Part shown: piece by piece, positions 60,501 to 64,000 of the stretch | Layout: every line of letters begins with the position of its first letter | How positions within the stretch are numbered: position 1 is the stretch's first letter | Origin: Pseudoduganella violacea | Lineage (GTDB): Bacteria; Pseudomonadota; Gammaproteobacteria; Burkholderiales; Burkholderiaceae_D | NCBI RefSeq assembly: GCF_014191875.1 | Contig: NZ_JACHXD010000011.1 | Span: 62,001 to 126,000, forward strand | Length of the DNA stretch: 64,000 nt | Direction of reading: 5' to 3' | Position numbers and translations under genes: made by a program | The notes under the pieces: generated by a model | Database searches by the model: none | Seen by the model: only the letters and a program-made list of their open reading frames with translations | What the model was told of the DNA's origin: nothing

Positions 60501-61318
60501 AGGAAAAGCTGCTTGAACAGGACGACGAGCAGGCCTTGGGCGGGGGCGGCGTCGCCGCGCTGCGCGCCGAAGACGCGCCTTGGCACCGCTTCCCGCGCGG
60601 CTCGGTGCCAGGCAATTTCCTGCACGAGCAGCTGGAATGGATAGGCCAGGAAGGTTTCGGCAGCGTCCATCACGCCACGTTCGAGACCCGCCTCGGCAAG
60701 CGCATCGAGCGCGCCGGCTGGGGCAACCGCCTGGACGATGCGCTGGCCTGGCTGCGCAGCGCCGTCACCACCCCGCTGCCGCCTTTGGGCGCGGCGCTGG
60801 ACGGCATCGGCCCCGTGCTGTCGGAGATGGAATTCTGGTTCCCCAGCGAGCGCTTGCGCACCGGGGCGCTGGACCGCCTGTGCCGCGCCCACTTGCTGGA
60901 TGGGCTGGCGCGTCCTGCGCTGCCCGAGCGCGAGCTGCATGGCATGCTGAAAGGCTTCTGCGATCTGGTGTTCGAACATGAGGGCCGTTACTGGCTGCTC
61001 GATTACAAGTCGAATGCGCTGGGCAGCGGCGACGCGGCCTACCACAAGCAGGCGTTGGCCGTGGGCATGGCCGAGCACCGCTACGATATCCAGGGCGCGA
61101 TCTATCTGCTGGCCCTGCACCGCCTGCTGCGCAGCCGCCTGGGCGAGTCCTACGATCCGGCGTCGCAGCTGGGCGGGGCCATCTTCTACTTCCTGCGCGG
61201 CATAGGCAATCCGCAGACGCGCGGCTGCTATGTGCTGGAAGCGCAGGCCGGCCTGCTCGACGGGCTGGAAGCGCTGCTGGGCGACAAGGTGGAAACGGAG
61301 CGAGAGTATGATGAATAG
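57593..61318 (+). CDS. recB: RecBCD subunit RecB (3'-5' helicase-nuclease)
   Basis: A 1241-residue protein (E. coli 1180). Walker A EASAGTGKTWTIAALYLRL at about 19-37; the DEFQDTAPSQYRIFDLLYRV motif II; VTVHKSKGLEYPLVYLPF motif V; and YVALTRARHFLWLGV motif VI mark a superfamily 1 helicase. The C-terminal nuclease holds DLVFEHEGRYWLLDYKSN with the catalytic Asp and Asp-Tyr-Lys. It unwinds and degrades DNA ends and loads RecA after Chi. Second gene of recCBD; 45 bases before recD. Confidence 0.96.
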   Translation: MSQQLLPASFPLHGSRLIEASAGTGKTWTIAALYLRLVLGHGGADAYARPLLPSQILVMTFTRAATRELSNRVRERLVEAAAYFRGQAEGSDPYLDELLASCAGDSARQQAAHRLTLAAETMDEAAIFTIDAWCQRMLREHAFDSANLFDEELVSDEAALFEDAVHDYWRQQVYPLGADVLQSLLECWSDVDALKRSVRELVRRVAAVGAAGGETLAALIRREQNEQMLKLAGLKEDWYERANRMEQWILAQRADAPKCFNGVKMKPESVAKWFEALRNWAIDARQLRPELNDTAWRRLRPDGIADACAKGFSPIVPDDFDAVAALEEALAAIEPLSHALYRHAAASIALRMSELKRRNRQFGFADMLERLKQALEGGNGAALRKRITEQYPVAMVDEFQDTAPSQYRIFDLLYRVAENDPTLGLFLIGDPKQSIYGFRGADIHSYLAARRATTGRHYQLGTNYRSSAAVVQAVNRIFLHAEGGPEGAPEASAGFPRGAFRFRRDGANPLPFDAVAAAGRKEVLVDSQGALPALTVACNPADDLRADGYRDFFAQHCAEHIANLLNDGRAGFEDAQGWRRLQPADIAVLVRDRREAAAIRQALLRRKVPSVYLSDKDSVLDSDEAADVLRWLTALANPLDGALARAAFATRTVNLPLAELARLSADEVAWEKRVEQLKSLHVVWQRQGVLAMLRRFIHELRLPAAMLAQSGGERRLTNLLHLAELLQSASRQLDGEQALIRWLAEQIDSESEGGDERVLRLESDAELVKVVTVHKSKGLEYPLVYLPFAVTARKVEKRNRSFLEYTDEEGVRHLDLGRSDAALAAADESRLAEDLRLMYVALTRARHFLWLGVAALAARKAGESTLHESALGYLLAGGAALPASRLGEYWQQLRGDCAHIGLRMLEPQQGLTLFGRVEQAPPLIEPRPFSGSFERDWSVGSFTSLARRTSGPGYGAAAQAAAPVPRDALQEKLLEQDDEQALGGGGVAALRAEDAPWHRFPRGSVPGNFLHEQLEWIGQEGFGSVHHATFETRLGKRIERAGWGNRLDDALAWLRSAVTTPLPPLGAALDGIGPVLSEMEFWFPSERLRTGALDRLCRAHLLDGLARPALPERELHGMLKGFCDLVFEHEGRYWLLDYKSNALGSGDAAYHKQALAVGMAEHRYDIQGAIYLLALHRLLRSRLGESYDPASQLGGAIFYFLRGIGNPQTRGCYVLEAQAGLLDGLEALLGDKVETEREYDE

Positions 61319-61363
61319 CGTGAGCGGCAGCGCCGCGTCCAGGGCCGCCGCCGGAGAAGCACT

Positions 61364-63373
61364 ATGAACGAGAGCAGGGAAAGCGTCATCGGCACGCCGC
61401 TGGACGCCCAGATCGAAGCCTTGACCGAGGCGGGCAAGCTGCGCCGCCTGAGCGGCGCCTTCGCGCGCTTTGTCGCCACGCTGGGCATGCCGTCCAACCG
61501 GCCCACCGGCGGGGCGGAAGCGCCGCTGATGCTGGCCTGCCTGCTGCTGTCGGAGCTGGAGGGCAGGGGGCATAGCTGCCTGATGCTGAACGATCTGGCG
61601 CAAGACCCATCTGCCTTGCTGGGCTGGACGCCGGAGGAGTGGAACGCGCTGCGCGACGCGGCCGGCACCTTGCCGCGCAATGCGATGGCCTGGCGCGCCA
61701 TGCTGTATTCCTGCGAACAGGTGTGGCCAGTGGGCGACCTGGATTTCAAACAGCCGCTGGTGCTCGATGGCGAGCGGCTCTACCTGCGCCGCTACTGGAG
61801 CGACGAGACGGCGGTGGCGGGCGCGGTGCGCAGCCGCGCCGGCCAGCCGCTGCCGGTGGACACGGCCGAGGCGCGGCACTGGCTGGACATCCTGTTCGAC
61901 CACGCCACGCGCGAGGGTGGCCCGGACTGGCAGAAAATCGCCTGCGCCACCGCCTTGCGCGGCAATCTGGCCGTCATCACGGGCGGTCCCGGCACCGGCA
62001 AGACCTATACCGTGGCCCGTCTTCTGGCCCTGCTGTTCGCGATGGCGGGAGCGCAGGCGGGCGGGCTGCGCATCGCCTTGGCCGCGCCGACCGGCAAGGC
62101 GGCGGCGCGCCTGAAGCAATCCATCGACCACGCCCTCGACACCCTGGCGGGCAAGGTCGGCGCCGCGCTGCCGCTGCGCGAGCTGGCCGGGCGCATGGGT
62201 GCGGCGCGCACCTTGCATAGTCTGCTCGGCGCGCGGCCCGACACGCGCAGCTTCCAGCACCACGCCGGCAATCCGCTCGATGTGGACGTGCTGATCGTCG
62301 ACGAAGCCTCGATGGTGCATCTGGAGATGATGGCGGCGCTGCTGGCGGCGCTGCCGCCGCACGCGCGCCTGATCCTGCTGGGCGACAAAGACCAATTGGC
62401 CTCGGTCGAAGCAGGCGCGGTGCTGGGCGACTTATGCCACGACGCGGAAGCGGGCCGCTACAGCGCCGCCACGCTGGATTATGTGGCCGCCGCCAGCGGC
62501 CAGCAGATTCCCGCCGCCTTCCTCGATGCCGCCGGCGGCGCACTGGCCCAGCAAACCGTGATGCTGCGCCAGAGCCGCCGTTTCGGCGGCCCGATCGGCG
62601 CCTTGGCCACGGCCGTCAACCAGGGCGACGCCGAAGCGGCGCGCAGCGTCCTGCGCGGCGACAGCGGCGGACAACTGCTGTGGATGGAAGCGGCGCAGCT
62701 GCCCGAGGTGCTGAAGCTGGCCGTGCAAGGCCGCGAAGGCGCGGGCAGCGGCTACCAACAGTATCTGCGGCTGCTGCAGGCCGGCCAGACGGCGGCCATG
62801 GAAGGCGGTCCCGATGTGCATGAAGCCTGGGCGCGCGACGTGCTCAAGAGCTTCGAAGCCTTCCGCCTGCTGTGCGCCGTGCGCGAAGGCGAGTGGGGCG
62901 TGACGGGCTTGAACGAAGCGATCGAACAGCGGCTGGAAGCGGCGGGCCTGATACGCCGTCGCGGCGAATGGTATGTGGGACGGCCGGTCATGGTCACGCG
63001 CAACGATTACGGCGCCGGCGTTTTCAATGGCGATATCGGCTTGGCGCTGCCCGATCCGCTGCGTCCCGGTTCCCTGCGCGTCTATTTCTCCGAAGGCGAA
63101 GCCGTGCGCAGCGTGCTGGCGACGCGCCTGCGCAATGTCGAAACCGCGTTCGCGATGACGGTACACAAATCGCAAGGCTCCGAATTCCGCCACACGGTGC
63201 TGGTGCTGCCGCGCGAAGGCGGCTCGGTCCTGGCGCGCGAGCTGATTTACACCGGCATTACGCGCGCCCGCGAATACTTCACCCTGGCAACGCCCAGCGC
63301 CCACATCCTGGCCGAAGCCATCGCCGAGCGCACCCACCGCGCCAGCGGCCTGCGCGCCCAGATCGCCGGCTAA
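61364..63373 (+). CDS. recD: RecBCD subunit RecD (5'-3' helicase)
   Basis: A 669-residue superfamily 1B helicase (E. coli 608). An N-terminal domain of about 190 residues precedes Walker A VITGGPGTGKTYTVARLL at about 205; motif II is VLIVDEASMVHLEMMAALLA, and motifs with LLGDKDQLASVEAGAVLGD, TVHKSQGSEFRHTVLVLP and YTGITRAREYFTLA follow. RecD is the fast 5'-3' motor of RecBCD. It ends 14 bases from the convergent PBP7-type gene. Confidence 0.96.
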   Translation: MNESRESVIGTPLDAQIEALTEAGKLRRLSGAFARFVATLGMPSNRPTGGAEAPLMLACLLLSELEGRGHSCLMLNDLAQDPSALLGWTPEEWNALRDAAGTLPRNAMAWRAMLYSCEQVWPVGDLDFKQPLVLDGERLYLRRYWSDETAVAGAVRSRAGQPLPVDTAEARHWLDILFDHATREGGPDWQKIACATALRGNLAVITGGPGTGKTYTVARLLALLFAMAGAQAGGLRIALAAPTGKAAARLKQSIDHALDTLAGKVGAALPLRELAGRMGAARTLHSLLGARPDTRSFQHHAGNPLDVDVLIVDEASMVHLEMMAALLAALPPHARLILLGDKDQLASVEAGAVLGDLCHDAEAGRYSAATLDYVAAASGQQIPAAFLDAAGGALAQQTVMLRQSRRFGGPIGALATAVNQGDAEAARSVLRGDSGGQLLWMEAAQLPEVLKLAVQGREGAGSGYQQYLRLLQAGQTAAMEGGPDVHEAWARDVLKSFEAFRLLCAVREGEWGVTGLNEAIEQRLEAAGLIRRRGEWYVGRPVMVTRNDYGAGVFNGDIGLALPDPLRPGSLRVYFSEGEAVRSVLATRLRNVETAFAMTVHKSQGSEFRHTVLVLPREGGSVLARELIYTGITRAREYFTLATPSAHILAEAIAERTHRASGLRAQIAG

Positions 63374-63387
63374 GCCCCAGTCCCGCC

Positions 63388-64000
63388 TTACATGGCGGCG
63401 CGGCGGCGGCGCGGGGTGCTGCGGGCGGCTTTTTTGCGGCCAGTGCTGGCTTTGAGCACTTTCGGTTCGTCGGCGCCGGTCAGCAGGCGGCGGATGTTCA
63501 GGGCGTCCATGACGCGCGCGGAGTTGGCCTTGGCGTTCAGCAGCACCAGGGTGGCGTTCTTGCCGGCGGCCTTGATGCGCATGATCAGGCAGCGTCCGGC
63601 TTCTTCGGTGTAGCCGGTCTTGGACAGGTCGATGTCCCAGCCTTTGGCGCCGACCAGGCGGTTGGTGTTGTGATATTCCACCTTGCGTCCCTTGATGTCG
63701 ATGACTTCCTTGGTGTCGGTGGTGTAGCGCCGTATCGTCGGGTAGTTGGCGGCCGCTTCGGCCATTTTGACCAGGTCGGCGGCGGTCGAGGTATTGTTCG
63801 GCGACAGGCCGGTCGGCTCTTCGATGCGGGTGTTGCTCAGGCCGAGCGTGCGGATCTTGGCGTTGACGGCGGCCTTGAAGGCGGTCGGGCCGCCCGGGTA
63901 GGTACGTGCCAGCGAGGCGGCGGCACGGTTGTCGGAGGACATCAGGGCCAGCTGCAGCACGTCGCCGCGCGCAATGGTGGCGCCGACCGGCACGCGCGAG
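63388..64000 (-). CDS. PBP7-type D-Ala-D-Ala endopeptidase, N-terminus beyond window
   Basis: The C-terminal 204 residues of a serine peptidase S11 protein. The SxN motif is present as LMSSDNRAAASLAR and the KTG motif as IDLSKTGYTEEAGRC; the SxxK nucleophile lies beyond the window edge. GLSPNNTSTAADLVKMA is typical of PBP7/PbpG, a low-molecular-weight penicillin-binding protein that trims peptidoglycan crosslinks in the periplasm. The end is very basic (GRKKAARSTPRRRRAA), an unusual tail that may bind the wall or membrane. Confidence 0.88.
   Translation of the reverse strand, partial: SRVPVGATIARGDVLQLALMSSDNRAAASLARTYPGGPTAFKAAVNAKIRTLGLSNTRIEEPTGLSPNNTSTAADLVKMAEAAANYPTIRRYTTDTKEVIDIKGRKVEYHNTNRLVGAKGWDIDLSKTGYTEEAGRCLIMRIKAAGKNATLVLLNAKANSARVMDALNIRRLLTGADEPKVLKASTGRKKAARSTPRRRRAAM

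Noticed and set aside
57299..62395. A 1698-codon open frame antisense to recB/recD
   Set aside because: It mirrors the codon structure of the GC-rich genes on the other strand, has no domain, and is a shadow of RecB and RecD.

Overview
The window is a gene-dense stretch of GC-rich bacterial chromosome. Serine acetyltransferase of the EpsC type, TrxC with its zinc ribbon, a phasin, a recC-recB-recD operon, several very large hybrid histidine kinases and paired short chromate transporters together suggest a betaproteobacterium of the order Burkholderiales, most likely Oxalobacteraceae (Massilia/Duganella/Janthinobacterium-like). This placement is inference from gene content and codon use; there is no rRNA or tRNA gene here to confirm it.

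Layout. 1-3.6 kb: a MarR regulator overlapping the start of a truncated gene, a phosphoribosyltransferase, an orphan miniature flagellar-rod protein, a secreted alpha/beta hydrolase and a small membrane protein. 3.7-6.4 kb: a two-gene McrB/McrC-like ATPase-nuclease module, the clearest defence-type locus. 6.5-13.6 kb: phasin (with an FNR/ANR-like box), an epoxide-hydrolase-like protein, TrxC, a MocR regulator divergent from an AhpD-like protein, then an MFS exporter, Cys-rich regulator and hydrolase operon. 13.6-16.3 kb: an AT-richer accessory patch of unknown small genes plus a CPBP intramembrane protease. 16.3-18.5 kb: Bcr/CflA exporter and EpsC. 18.6-25.6 kb: a sulfur-scavenging locus, metNIQ divergent from ssuEADCB. 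25.7-28 kb: YceI protein, split chromate transporter and a small unknown gene.

28-33 kb holds a signalling block on the minus strand: a 7TMR-DISM hybrid kinase, an HD-domain protein, a stand-alone receiver protein, and on either side of the receiver gene two short reading frames that are diverged paralogues of each other (about 45% identical over 51 residues, with many synonymous third-position differences). I found no family for them and regard this as the most novel item. 33-38.3 kb: LysE exporter, YceI-like lipoprotein, Cache chemoreceptor flanked by two orphan plus-strand hairpin/terminator structures that look like small-RNA ends, a YfcG-like glutathione transferase and a ParE/RelE toxin-antitoxin pair. 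38.3-46 kb: a tightly overlapping operon of REC-GGDEF-EAL protein (EAL degenerate), a 1634-residue HAMP-array hybrid kinase and a degenerate CheR-like protein. 46-54 kb: prolyl oligopeptidase, a small secreted protein, an exported PHP-type protein and a CHASE-PAS hybrid kinase. 54-63.4 kb: recC-recB-recD. The window ends inside a PBP7-type D,D-endopeptidase gene.

Themes: dense two-component and c-di-GMP signalling, sulfur scavenging, DNA processing/defence (RecBCD and the McrBC-like pair), and efflux. I saw no CRISPR array, prophage, insertion sequence, tRNA or rRNA.
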